64,000 nucleotides of DNA from Pseudomonas sp. TH31 (GTDB taxonomy: Bacteria > Pseudomonadota > Gammaproteobacteria > Pseudomonadales > Pseudomonadaceae), in assembly GCF_016650815.1 (NCBI RefSeq), contig NZ_JAEKEZ010000032.1, positions 1 to 64,000 on the forward strand. The letters are read 5' to 3'. The notes below the pieces were generated by a model. It was not told the DNA's origin, did not search any database, and saw nothing but the letters and a program-made list of their open reading frames with translations. Position numbers and translations under genes: made by a program. Shown piece after piece: positions 44,541-53,316 of the stretch (within the stretch, counting starts at the first letter, position 1; each line of letters begins with the position of its first letter).

Positions 44541-45236
44541 ATGAATGCACCACTGAAAGCGTTCGGCCCGATCAAGGCCGTGATTTTCGACATGGATGGC
44601 TTGCTGCTGGATACCGAGGGCATCTACACCGAGGTCACCTCCATGATCGCCGAGCGTTATGGCCGGACCTTCGACTGGAGCGTCAAACAGAACATCATCG
44701 GCCGTGGCGCGGGTGATCTGGCGTGTTATGTGGTCGAGGCGCTGGACCTGCCGATCACTGCCGAAGAGTTTCTGGTGATCCGTGAGCCGCTGATGCGCGA
44801 GCGTTTCCCCAAGGCGCTGGCGATGCCGGGCGCCGAGGAACTGGTTCGGCACCTGAAGGCCAACAACATTCCGATTGCGGTGGGCACCAGCTCTTCTCGC
44901 CAGTCGTTTGGCCAGAAAACCACGCTGCATCGCGACTGGTTTGCGCTGTTCGACTTCATTGTTACTGCCGATGACCCGGAAGTCGGAGCGGCCAAACCGG
45001 CGCCGGATATCTTCCTGACGGCAGCGCGGCGCCTGGGTGTCGCGCCCGAGGACTGCCTGGTGTTCGAAGATTCACCATTTGGTGTCACGGCGGCGAAAGC
45101 GGCGGGGATGACCGCGATTGCGATCCCGGATGCAGCCATGGCCGATGATAAGTACGCACACGCCGATGGCATCCTTCGTACGTTGAAGGCCTTCAAACCG
45201 AGCGAGTGTGGCTTGCCAGCGCTTGAGTGGGCGTGA
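44541..45236 (+). CDS. HAD-IA family sugar-phosphatase-like hydrolase
   Basis: 231 residues, beta-phosphoglucomutase/2-deoxyglucose-6-phosphatase-like HAD. Motif I FDMDGLLLDTE at about 17-27 with nucleophile Asp, motif II GTSSSRQ, motif III lysine in GAAKPAPDIFL and motif IV EDSPFGVTAA. Cytosolic. The substrate is probably a small sugar or nucleotide monophosphate. ATG at 44541 has no strong ribosome site. It is the first core gene after the accessory region. Confidence 0.9.
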   Translation: MNAPLKAFGPIKAVIFDMDGLLLDTEGIYTEVTSMIAERYGRTFDWSVKQNIIGRGAGDLACYVVEALDLPITAEEFLVIREPLMRERFPKALAMPGAEELVRHLKANNIPIAVGTSSSRQSFGQKTTLHRDWFALFDFIVTADDPEVGAAKPAPDIFLTAARRLGVAPEDCLVFEDSPFGVTAAKAAGMTAIAIPDAAMADDKYAHADGILRTLKAFKPSECGLPALEWA

Positions 45237-45240
45237 TGCA

Positions 45241-45337
45241 AAATGTGGGAGCGAGCCTGCTCGCGAAGGCGGAGTGTCAGGTGACATTAATGTCGTCTGA
45301 TACACCCTCTTCGCGAGCAGGCTCGCTCCCACATTTG
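45241..45337. repeat. REP inverted pair (GTGGGAGCGAGCCTGCTCGCGA type)
   Basis: tgtgggagcgagcctgctcg faces its reverse complement; between convergent genes. Confidence 0.88.
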
Positions 45338-45354
45338 GATTTGCGCTTAACTCA

Positions 45355-46101
45355 TCAAGCGCCAAAGCCACCGTCGATCGTCAGGCTGGCACCGGTTATG
45401 TAACCGGCTTCCGGGCCGACCAGGTAAGCGACGAAGCTGGCGATTTCTTCGGCTTTACCGTAACGACCCACGGCCATCAACGGGATCAGGCTGTCGGCAA
45501 AGTCACCGTCAGCCGGGTTCATATCGGTATCGACCGGGCCCGGTTGCACGTTGTTGATGGTGATGCCCCGTGGGCCGAGGTCGCGGGACAGGCCTTTGGT
45601 CAGGCCAACCAGTGCCGATTTGCTCATGGCGTACGGGCCGCCACCGGCGAAGGGCATGCGGTCGGCGTTGGTGCTGCCGATGTTGATGATGCGGCCGCCT
45701 TCGGTCATGTGTCTGGCCGCGGCCTGGGTCGCGATGAACACGCTGCGCACGTTGATAGCCAGGGTTTTATCGAAGTCTTCGAGTTTGAAATCCTCCAGCG
45801 GTCCGACAGCCAGCACGCCGGCGTTGTTGACCAGGATGTCCAGGCGGCCAAAGGCTTCGACGGTGGTGGTCACGGCGCCGCGAATGGCGTCGGCATCGGC
45901 GCTGTCGGCCTTGATTGCGAGGGCTTTGCCGCCGTTGCCAGTGATGCTGTTTTGCAATTCTTCAGCCTTGGCGGTGGAGCTGACGTAGGTGAAGGCGACG
46001 GTCGCGCCTTCAGCGGCCAGGCGTTTAACGATGGCGGCGCCGATACCGCGGGATCCGCCTTGAATGAGCGCTACTTTACCGCTGAGGTTTTGAGTGGTCA
46101 T
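45355..46101 (-). CDS. SDR-family oxidoreductase
   Basis: 248-residue classical short-chain dehydrogenase, NAD(P)-dependent. Cofactor motif GGSRGIGAAIVKRLAAEG, NNAG in ILVNNAGVLAV, catalytic Ser in NIGSTN and YxxxK in GPYAMSKSALVG; C-terminal GASLTIDGGFGA. The substrate is not predictable. ATG 46101 is chosen because GGAG lies 6 bases before; the ATG at 46107 is too close. Divergent from a LysR regulator, which probably controls it. Confidence 0.92.
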   Translation of the reverse strand: MTTQNLSGKVALIQGGSRGIGAAIVKRLAAEGATVAFTYVSSTAKAEELQNSITGNGGKALAIKADSADADAIRGAVTTTVEAFGRLDILVNNAGVLAVGPLEDFKLEDFDKTLAINVRSVFIATQAAARHMTEGGRIINIGSTNADRMPFAGGGPYAMSKSALVGLTKGLSRDLGPRGITINNVQPGPVDTDMNPADGDFADSLIPLMAVGRYGKAEEIASFVAYLVGPEAGYITGASLTIDGGFGA

Positions 46102-46226
46102 GTCCATCTCCAGAAAATTCAAGGCGGGCTGCCTTGTTGTTGGCGTCGAGTATCGGCCTCGCATTACCCTCTGGGTAGACCTCAATTACGATAGTCTGTG
46201 TAAACCAAAAGTTTATAGTGGCGACC
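46102..46226. promoter_or_regulatory. divergent promoter region of SDR and LysR genes
   Basis: 125 bases with the AT-rich stretch 46186-46217 (attacgatagtctgtgtaaa...). LysR regulators normally bind such gaps; I cannot identify a clear T-N11-A box. Confidence 0.4.
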
Positions 46227-47150
46227 ATGGAAACTTTCAGCAGTATCGAATGCTTCGTGCGCAGCGCCGAGGTTGGCAGCTTCGCCGAAGCCGCACGACG
46301 CCTGAGCCTGACCCCGGCGGCGGTGGGCAAGAGCGTCGCCAAACTTGAAGCGCGGCTGGGCGTGCGGCTGTTTCAGCGCAGTACCCGGAGCCTGACGTTG
46401 ACCGAGGCCGGCCAGTTGTTTTTGAGTGAAGTCAGCGCCAGCCTGTACACCATTCAAAATGCCGTGGCCAACCTCGCCAGCGCCGAAGGGCGCCCGGCCG
46501 GTACGCTGAAGGTCAGCATGGGCACGGTGTTCGGGCGTTTGTATGTCGTGCCGTTGCTGGGGGAATTCCTGCGACGTTTTCCGGCGATCAACCCGGACTG
46601 GCACTTCGATAATCGCCAGGTTGACCTGATTGCTCAGGGTTTTGATGCGGCGATAGGTGGTGGATTCGAGCTGCCACAGGGCGTCGTGGCGCGCAAGTTG
46701 ACCCCGGCCCATAGGGTGCTGGTGGCGTCCGCCGATTATCTGGCCGGGCGAGAGGCGATTGTCGAACCTGACGATCTCAAGCTGTGTGACGGGATTCTTA
46801 TCCGCTCCCCGCAAACCGGTCGCGTGCGCTCCTGGCAACTGACCAGTCGCACCCGGCAACACAGTCCGCTGGTGCTCAAGGCGCGGATGACCATGAGCGA
46901 TTCGGAGGCGGCCTGTGCCAGTGCGGCGCAAGGCTTGGGCATCGCGCTGGTGAGCATGCCGTTTGCCGTGGGCTATCTGCAGGCCGGGACGTTGCAGCGG
47001 GTGTTGCCGGATTGGTACGTTGATGATGGCAACATTTCGATCTATTACGCTGAACACAAACTGCTGCCGGGCAAGACCCGGGCGTTTGTGGATTTCATCA
47101 TCGAGCAGTTTGCGCAACAGGGGTTGGGGGAGCGGTTCAGTGCACTTTGA
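46227..47150 (+). CDS. LysR-family transcriptional regulator
   Basis: 307 residues: N-terminal winged helix (FVRSAEVGSFAEAARRLSLT, VGKSVAKLEARLGVRLFQRS), followed by a substrate-binding domain (GTLKVSMGTVFGRLYVVPLL). Of the CrgA/AaeR-like subgroup by its RSTRSLTLTEAG. ATG at 46227 preferred over GTG at 46218. It probably regulates the divergent SDR gene, as usual for this family. Confidence 0.92.
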   Translation: METFSSIECFVRSAEVGSFAEAARRLSLTPAAVGKSVAKLEARLGVRLFQRSTRSLTLTEAGQLFLSEVSASLYTIQNAVANLASAEGRPAGTLKVSMGTVFGRLYVVPLLGEFLRRFPAINPDWHFDNRQVDLIAQGFDAAIGGGFELPQGVVARKLTPAHRVLVASADYLAGREAIVEPDDLKLCDGILIRSPQTGRVRSWQLTSRTRQHSPLVLKARMTMSDSEAACASAAQGLGIALVSMPFAVGYLQAGTLQRVLPDWYVDDGNISIYYAEHKLLPGKTRAFVDFIIEQFAQQGLGERFSAL

Positions 47151-47173
47151 GCCAAGCTTAAGACCGAGTTGTG

Positions 47174-47240
47174 GCCTTCGCGGGCAAGCCTCGCTCCTAC
47201 AGATTCGCGCAAAACCTGTGGGAGCGAGCCTGCTCGCGAT
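47174..47240. repeat. REP pair, degenerate
   Basis: ttcgcgggcaagcctcgctc and ctgtgggagcgagcctgctc in inside-out orientation, between convergent genes. Confidence 0.7.
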
Positions 47241-47255
47241 GAACGATAACGCGAT

Positions 47256-47984
47256 TTACCTGCCAAACCGCCCCGGCCAACCAATAATCGTCTTCGGCCG
47301 CGGCGTCGCATACGTCCGCACTTTTGACGTCGACAACCCCAACCGCACCAGTGACTCGGCAATCGTTACCGCCGCCGTCACGCCATCCACTACCGGCACT
47401 CCCGTGCGCTGCCGAATCTGTTCATCGAGCCCTGCCATTCCGCCACAGCCCAGGCAAATCACTTCGGCTTTGTCTTCCAGCACTGCCAGCTCTGCCTGAC
47501 GAACAATTGCCTCCAGGGCGCGCTGCGGATCGGACTCCAGTTCAAGTACCGCCAGCCCACTGGCCCGCACCGACGCGCAACGGTCCCAGAGCCCCGACAA
47601 TTTGAGCCGATCTTCGATCAACGGCACGGTGCGATCCAGCGTAGTGACCACCGAGTAGGCATGACCCAGGAACATCGCCGTGCTGGCGCCCGCATCGGTG
47701 ATGTCGACGACGGGCACGTTGAGCAATTCCTGCAAGCCTTCGCGACCGTGTTCGCCGTAGCCCGCCTGGATCACCGCATCGAACGGCTGGTCGTAGGACA
47801 TGACCCGGTCCATCACCGCGATGGCGGCCAGGTAGCTTTCGAAATTGCCTTCAATGGAATCGGCACCGAAATGCGGCGTCAGGCCGATGATTTCGGTGCC
47901 GGGCGCGGCCACGGACTGGGCCTGGTGGGCGATGGCCCGGGTGATGGACTCGGTGGTGTTGACGTTGACCACGAGAATTCGCAT
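47256..47984 (-). CDS. Asp/Glu/hydantoin racemase family protein, one catalytic Cys missing
   Basis: 242 residues of the hydantoin/allantoin racemase (HyuE-like) branch. Hydantoin racemases use two cysteines: here the second is present (Cys180 in ICLGCGGMAGL), but the first, normally in a ACFGDPG-type motif, reads AGYGEHG (Gly75). So racemisation by the two-base mechanism is doubtful, and another reaction of this fold (decarboxylation or isomerisation with one Cys) is possible. The partner NCS1 permease starts 56 bases upstream, so it belongs to hydantoin/ureide-type uptake and use. ATG 47984 follows AAGGAC. Confidence 0.8.
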   Translation of the reverse strand: MRILVVNVNTTESITRAIAHQAQSVAAPGTEIIGLTPHFGADSIEGNFESYLAAIAVMDRVMSYDQPFDAVIQAGYGEHGREGLQELLNVPVVDITDAGASTAMFLGHAYSVVTTLDRTVPLIEDRLKLSGLWDRCASVRASGLAVLELESDPQRALEAIVRQAELAVLEDKAEVICLGCGGMAGLDEQIRQRTGVPVVDGVTAAVTIAESLVRLGLSTSKVRTYATPRPKTIIGWPGRFGR

Positions 47985-48040
47985 GGGAAGTCCTTATAGC
48001 GGGGTGGTTCTGCGGCCCGACACCGCCGGGCCGCGATGGA

Positions 48041-49582
48041 TTAATGGCTGACGTTATCGACGGCGATGGCTTCACCGCTGACGTCGGCGTAATACGGCTG
48101 CCGCTTGGCTATGATCAGGTAGAGCATCCCGGCAATCGCGGCGCCAATCAGCCAGGAGAACGGCGACACCAAGTGGAAGCCCGGCATCAGCGCGAGGACG
48201 ATGGCGATCAACGCTGCTGGGATAAACGCTGCCACGGCGCGCAGATTGACGCCTCGGCTGTAGTAATAAGCGCCGTTGGGGTCTTCGCAGTACAACTGCG
48301 GCACGTTGACCTGACCTTTGCGTACAAGCCAGTAGTCGACCATGATCACCCCGTACAGCGGGCCGAGCAGGGCGCCGAGGCCGGACAGGAAATACACGAT
48401 CACCAACGGGCTGTTGTAGAGGTTCCACGGCAGGATCAACACGGCGATGGTCGCGCTGATCAACCCGGCGCGGCGGAAAGTCAGGTATTTCGGCGCCAGG
48501 TTGCTAAGTACGAAGGCCGGGGCGACGAAGTTGGCCATGATGTTCACCGCGACGGTGACGATCAGGAACGCCAGGCAACCGAGCACCAGGAAGAAGGTGT
48601 TGGGGATCGAGGCGATGATTTCCGTCGGGCTTTCGATGATCCGGCCGTTGATCTGAAATTGCGCACCGCAGAGCAGGACGGTGATGCTGGCGAACACCAG
48701 AATATTGACCGGCAGGCCCCAGAAATTTCCGACCTTGATGGTTTTGCGGCATGGCGAAGAACGGGCGAAGTCGCAGAAGTTGAGGATCAACGTGCCGTAG
48801 ATCGACAGCCACAGCGCACCGCCGGCAAAGATATTGCGCCACATCTCGCCACCGGTCAGCGGTTCGCGAATCGACCAGGCGATGGTCGCGTTGGCCTGGA
48901 AGTACATCCACCCGGCGAGGGAGGCGACCGTCAGCAGAATCACCGGCCCGGCAAACGCCTCGTAGCGCCGCACCATCTCCATGCCGTACGCCAGAATCCC
49001 CAGTTGCACGAACCAGATCGCGACGAAACACACCCAGCCCAGGCTCGACAGGCCAAGGATCGAGTTGTGGTCGTAATCGGCGAAACCGGGATGCACCGCC
49101 GTCAGCAATACCCGAAAGACCACCGACGCCAGGTATGTCTGAATCCCGAACCAGGCGATGGCGATAATGGCGCGAATCAGTGCAGGAATTTGCGCCCCGT
49201 GAATGCCGAAACTTATCCGGCTGATGACCGGAAACGGCACACCGGTTTTCTGGCCCATGTAGCCGGAGAGGTTCATGAAGCTATACACCAGCGCCGCGCC
49301 GATCCCCAGTGACAGCAGGATCTGCCAGCCGCCCAGTCCTAGCGCATAAAGACCGATGGCGAACGAGTAGTTGGCAATGTTGTGAACGTCATTTGTCCAC
49401 AGGGCAAAGATGCTGTAGCGCCCCCAGCGCCGGCCTTCGGCCTTGGTCGGTGCCAGGTCCTTGTTGTGCAGGCGGGGGCTGAGCACCACCGGGGTTTCAA
49501 GCGTCTGATCGTGAAGGTTGAGGGCAGGTTGAGAGGAGGGCAGATCCAGCGCGATGTTGTTATTGGACAGGCTAGTACGCAT
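48041..49582 (-). CDS. NCS1-family hydantoin/allantoin/nucleobase permease
   Basis: 513 residues, 12 membrane helices. The NCS1 signatures are seen: YSIFALWTNDVHNIANYSFA in helix 1, GQKTGVPFPVISRISFGIHG, and NFWGLPVNILVF. Imports a ureide, hydantoin or nucleobase by sodium or proton symport; substrate unknown, but the racemase-like neighbour suggests hydantoin-type compounds. ATG 49582 follows AGGAG at 8 bases; the longer in-frame start has no ribosome site. Confidence 0.92.
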   Translation of the reverse strand: MRTSLSNNNIALDLPSSQPALNLHDQTLETPVVLSPRLHNKDLAPTKAEGRRWGRYSIFALWTNDVHNIANYSFAIGLYALGLGGWQILLSLGIGAALVYSFMNLSGYMGQKTGVPFPVISRISFGIHGAQIPALIRAIIAIAWFGIQTYLASVVFRVLLTAVHPGFADYDHNSILGLSSLGWVCFVAIWFVQLGILAYGMEMVRRYEAFAGPVILLTVASLAGWMYFQANATIAWSIREPLTGGEMWRNIFAGGALWLSIYGTLILNFCDFARSSPCRKTIKVGNFWGLPVNILVFASITVLLCGAQFQINGRIIESPTEIIASIPNTFFLVLGCLAFLIVTVAVNIMANFVAPAFVLSNLAPKYLTFRRAGLISATIAVLILPWNLYNSPLVIVYFLSGLGALLGPLYGVIMVDYWLVRKGQVNVPQLYCEDPNGAYYYSRGVNLRAVAAFIPAALIAIVLALMPGFHLVSPFSWLIGAAIAGMLYLIIAKRQPYYADVSGEAIAVDNVSH

Positions 49583-50109
49583 TCCGGCAGGCTCCTGATG
49601 TTCGAAGGCCGCGATGACTGTGCATGAGCGTGGGCTCGACAAATCTTCGTCACGGGTGGCGAGCATCACTGGTTACGGGGCATCTGCAGCCTGTACGGGA
49701 TAGGGCGCTTCAGGCTTTCGGATCTAAAGTGTGTGTATGTTTTGAATGTGATTGTATACAAAACATAAGTTCACTAAAGCCAGATCTATGCCAGCTCAAG
49801 ATCTATAAAGCTCTTCTATAATTTCGTTTTGTTATTGATTGAGGATAAGTGACTGAAAACAAGACGATATAAATTGACCGATTGAACAGTTATTTATTTT
49901 CTTATGGGATTGGTTGGAAAGATCGATTGAGGAAGTCAGAAAAGGAGGATGTAACTTTCTGGGGCGAAGAAACTAAAAGTGCACACATAAATGGAACTTA
50001 TAGTGACATTCGTGTGTACACATTTTTAAGATCAAAAGATCGCAGGCTTCGCCAGCTCCTACCGGGGATTTGATGTGCACCTGTAGGAGCTGCCGCAGGC
50101 TGCGATCTT
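49583..50109. promoter_or_regulatory. upstream region of the permease with a palindromic operator
   Basis: 527 bases, AT-rich, no credible gene (a 63-codon frame at 49882 runs into a REP). The exact palindrome TTGTATACAA at 49752-49761 lies 170 bases before the permease start and is of the size and form bound by FadR-type GntR regulators. Confidence 0.45.
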
Positions 50110-50112
50110 TTA
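50029..50112. repeat. REP inverted pair (GATCGCAGGC type)
   Basis: aagatcgcaggcttcgccagc and facing gctgccgcaggctgcgatct; overlaps the 3' end of cysH by a few bases. Confidence 0.82.
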
Positions 50113-50850
50113 AGCTTTCGATTTGCTGATGATATTCCCCGCATGCAACCCGCATTCTTTCTGCGTTGCTTCTTCCCACCACCAGCGACCTTCACGCTCA
50201 TGCTGGTTCGGCAGCACCGGGCGCGTGCAAGGCTCGCAGCCGATGCTGATGAACCCGCGCTCATGCAGGCTGTTGTACGGCAGCTCCAGCATGCGGATGT
50301 AACCCCAAATCTCTTCGCTGGTCATTTGTGCCAGCGGGTTGAACTTGTACAGCGGGCGCTCGGGCGTGGAGAACGCGGTATCGATTTCCAGCACCGCGAC
50401 GGCGCTGCGAGTACCCGGGCTCTGGTCCCGGCGCTGGCCGGTAGCCCAAGCGGTGACGCCGGACAATTTGCGCCGCAGCGGCTCGATCTTCCGGATGCCG
50501 CAGCATTCGCCATGGCCGTCCTTATAGAAGCTGAACAGGCCCTTTTCCTTCACGAACGGTTCAAGTTTCGTGTAGTCCGGCGACACCAGTTCGATGTCGA
50601 TCTTGTAGTGCTCGCGCACCTGATCGATGAAGCGATAGGTCTCGGGATGCAAGCGGCCAGTGTCGAGGCTGAAGACCTTGACGTTCTTGTTCAGCTTCCA
50701 GGCCATGTCCACCAGCACCACGTCTTCGGCACCGCTGAAAGATATCCACAGGTCATCGCCAAACTCGGCGAACGCGAGCTTCAGGATGTCCTGGGCGGAT
50801 TTGTTGGCATAGGTCGTGGCGAGTTCCACGACGTCGAACGTTGGGCTCAT
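50110..50850 (-). CDS. cysH: phosphoadenylyl/adenylyl-sulfate reductase
   Basis: 246 residues. Assimilatory reductase that forms sulfite from (P)APS with thioredoxin. Substrate loop ISFSGAEDVVLVDMAWK and the LDTGRLHPETY motif are seen. It has the two cysteine pairs GECCGIRK and GCEPC of the iron-sulfur type, so it prefers APS as known for Pseudomonas CysH; the catalytic Cys is in KECGLHAG. ATG 50850. Divergent from thrH. Confidence 0.95.
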   Translation of the reverse strand: MSPTFDVVELATTYANKSAQDILKLAFAEFGDDLWISFSGAEDVVLVDMAWKLNKNVKVFSLDTGRLHPETYRFIDQVREHYKIDIELVSPDYTKLEPFVKEKGLFSFYKDGHGECCGIRKIEPLRRKLSGVTAWATGQRRDQSPGTRSAVAVLEIDTAFSTPERPLYKFNPLAQMTSEEIWGYIRMLELPYNSLHERGFISIGCEPCTRPVLPNQHEREGRWWWEEATQKECGLHAGNIISKSKA

Positions 50851-51023
50851 CAGGGCGGCTTCCTACAGGTCAGTGGCGCTTGGCGCTCTATATGGACCAG
50901 ATGGTACCAAAATCCTACAGCCGCTGGCGCGTCCTCTGCGTTGCGCACGCTGGCCCGAGTCGCTAGAGTTCGGCAATCTTTTTGCTCGCTCGACTCAATA
51001 ATCAATACAAATGGGAGTGCCTT

Positions 51024-51641
51024 GTGGAAATTGCCTGTCTGGATCTTGAAGGTGTGCTGGTCCCGGAAATCTGGATCGCCTTCGCCGAAAAAACCGGGAT
51101 CGAATCCCTCCGGGCCACCACCCGGGACATTCCCGATTACGACGTGCTGATGAAGCAGCGCCTGCGGATCCTCGACGAGCATGGCCTGAAACTCTCCGAC
51201 ATCCAGGAGGTCATCGCCACACTGCAGCCGCTGGACGGTGCCATCGAGTTCGTCGACTGGCTGCGCGAGCGCTTCCAGGTGGTGATTCTGTCGGACACGT
51301 TCTACGAGTTTTCCCAGCCGCTGATGCGTCAATTGGGCTTCCCGACCTTGCTTTGCCATCGGCTGATTACCGACGATGCCGGACGGGTGACGAGCTATCA
51401 GCTACGACAGAAAGATCCCAAGCGCCAGTCGGTTTTGGCGTTCAAGAGCCTCTACTACCGGGTGATCGCGGCGGGTGATTCCTACAACGACACCACGATG
51501 CTGGGCGAGGCGGATGCCGGGATTTTGTTCCATGCGCCGGACAATGTGATTCGCGAGTTCCCGCAATTCCCGGCAGTGCATACCTTTGCGCAGTTGAAGC
51601 AGGAATTCATCAAAGCTTCGAATCGGGCCCTCAGCCTGTAA
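51024..51641 (+). CDS. thrH: phosphoserine phosphatase / homoserine phosphotransferase
   Basis: 205 residues of the HAD family. Motif I ACLDLEGVLVPEIW with DLEG in place of DxDxT is characteristic of ThrH; motif II ILSDTFYEF, motif III lysine in RQKDPKRQ, motif IV AAGDSYNDTTML. It dephosphorylates phosphoserine and can transfer the phosphate to homoserine. Start is GTG at 51024 (GGGAG 8 bases upstream), the family N-terminus; the longer frame is not supported. Confidence 0.95.
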   Translation: MEIACLDLEGVLVPEIWIAFAEKTGIESLRATTRDIPDYDVLMKQRLRILDEHGLKLSDIQEVIATLQPLDGAIEFVDWLRERFQVVILSDTFYEFSQPLMRQLGFPTLLCHRLITDDAGRVTSYQLRQKDPKRQSVLAFKSLYYRVIAAGDSYNDTTMLGEADAGILFHAPDNVIREFPQFPAVHTFAQLKQEFIKASNRALSL

Positions 51642-51650
51642 ACCCAATCC

Positions 51651-51750
51651 TTGTAGGAGCTGTCGAGTGAAACGAGGCTGCGATCTCTTGATCTTGCATT
51701 TAAAAACAGGATCAAAGATCGCAGCCTCGTTTCACTCGACAGCTCCTACA
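51651..51750. repeat. REP inverted pair (variant TGTCGAGTGAAACGAGGCTG)
   Basis: Two perfect facing copies of a variant in which the usual GCCGAAGG middle is replaced by GTCGAGTGAAACGAGG. Between convergent thrH and pabB. Confidence 0.88.
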
Positions 51751-51762
51751 GGGGCGAGGTTG

Positions 51763-53100
51763 TTACAGGTTCTGCAGCGTATCGAGCAACACTTTCACCT
51801 TGGTAATCGATTCCTGATACTCGGCCTGCCACTGCGAGTCCGCGACAATCCCGCCGCCACCCCAGCAACACACCTGCCCATCCTTGACCAGCAAACTGCG
51901 AATGGCGATGGAGCTGTCCATCTCGCCGCGCACGTCCAGGTACAGCAACGAACCGCAGTACAACCCACGCCGGGTCGGCTCCAGTTCATCAATGATCTGC
52001 ATCGCGCGGATTTTCGGCGCGCCGGTAATCGAGCCGCCAGGGAAACTGCCGGCGATCAGGTCCAGCGCATCCTTGTCATCCGCCAGTTCGCCGGTGACAC
52101 TGCTCACCAGGTGATGCACATTCGGATAGCTTTCCAGGCTGAACAATTCCGGCACCCGCACCGAGCCGATGCGGCACGTGCGACCGAGGTCGTTACGCAG
52201 CAGGTCGACGATCATCAGGTTTTCCGCGCGATCCTTGGGGCTGGCCAGCAGCTCGGCGGCATTCGCGGCATCTTCGGCCGGGGTTGTACCGCGAGGGCGG
52301 GTGCCTTTGATCGGGCGGGTTTCTACCTGCCGCTCGCTGACTTTGACGAACCGCTCCGGTGACAGGCTCAGTACGGCGCCACCGTCGGGCAGGCTCTGAA
52401 ACCCGGAAAACGGTGTCGGGCAGGCCGCCCGCAGCGCGCAATACGCGGTCCATGGGTCACCCTGGCATTGCGCGCGAAAGCGCTGGGCGAAGTTGACCTG
52501 ATAGCAGTCGCCGGCCTGAATGTATTGCTGGATTCGCTCAAGAGCCTGGCGATATTGGTCGGCGCTGAGGTCGGCACTCATCGGGGCTTTCAGCTTGAAA
52601 GGTTCGGCCGGTTCAGAGGCGGGCTGGCTGAACAGCGCGATCAAGCGCTGCCGCTCGCCGTCTGGCAGCGTCGGGTGGAACACCAACTGGCTTGTAATCA
52701 GTTGGTGATCGCTGATCAGCGCCCAGCCATACAAGCCGAAACGCGCATCCGGCAAGTGCAGGTCGTCCTGCGCCTGGCTCGGCAGATTCTCCAGATGACG
52801 GCCGAAATCGTAGCTCAGGTAGCCGATCAAACCACCGGCGAAAGGCAGTTCATCCGGGACTGACGCTTCACCCAGCCGTGTCAGATTGTCCCGGAGACGT
52901 TGCAGGAAATCGCCACCGGTTTCGTCAGGCGATACCGCCAACTGCTCCAGCGGCCAGGCGCTGAGCAGGTCAAAGCGACCGCGATCAGCCGTTGGCCGGC
53001 CACTGTCGAGCAGCACGGCGCCGGGGGCATGACGAATCGCCGCGAAGAACTCGGCGGGGTTGGCGCGATAGGGGAGCGAGTGAACGGAACAGGTCAACAT
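51763..53100 (-). CDS. pabB: aminodeoxychorismate synthase component I
   Basis: 445 residues, chorismate-utilising enzyme that, with a PabA glutaminase subunit, makes 4-amino-4-deoxychorismate for folate. Typical motifs: YQVNFAQRF, SPERFVKVSERQVETRPIKG, DLLRNDLGRTCRIGSV and GSITGAPKIRAMQIIDELE. The PIKGT motif is the one PabB uses, in contrast to TrpE's PIAGT. ATG 53100. Downstream is a REP pair. Confidence 0.95.
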   Translation of the reverse strand: MLTCSVHSLPYRANPAEFFAAIRHAPGAVLLDSGRPTADRGRFDLLSAWPLEQLAVSPDETGGDFLQRLRDNLTRLGEASVPDELPFAGGLIGYLSYDFGRHLENLPSQAQDDLHLPDARFGLYGWALISDHQLITSQLVFHPTLPDGERQRLIALFSQPASEPAEPFKLKAPMSADLSADQYRQALERIQQYIQAGDCYQVNFAQRFRAQCQGDPWTAYCALRAACPTPFSGFQSLPDGGAVLSLSPERFVKVSERQVETRPIKGTRPRGTTPAEDAANAAELLASPKDRAENLMIVDLLRNDLGRTCRIGSVRVPELFSLESYPNVHHLVSSVTGELADDKDALDLIAGSFPGGSITGAPKIRAMQIIDELEPTRRGLYCGSLLYLDVRGEMDSSIAIRSLLVKDGQVCCWGGGGIVADSQWQAEYQESITKVKVLLDTLQNL

Positions 53101-53226
53101 GGGCGGGGCAGATCAGCCATCGAGGCGGGGTGGCGATTGTAGTCCTCTGCAGGATTTGCTCCTAGAGGGGATGTCGGGGATTGGCAGATTGGGGGCAGCG
53201 TTGAGCAGTGCCACGCGCATGAAACC

Positions 53227-53300
53227 GTCACCGCGGGCAGGCCTTGCTCCTACAAGGGCGCGCGGACAATCTGTAGGAGCAAAGCTTGCTCGCGATGGCC
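53227..53300. repeat. REP copies, partly degenerate
   Basis: gcgggcaggccttgctccta and ctgtaggagcaaagcttgct, facing with short spacer, just before the RimK-like gene's 3' end. Confidence 0.7.
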
Positions 53301-53316
53301 GCGACTCTGTCCCGGA

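Noticed and set aside
48044..49312. 422-codon frame antisense to the NCS1 permease
   Set aside because: Gln/Arg/Asp-rich shadow of a membrane protein gene.
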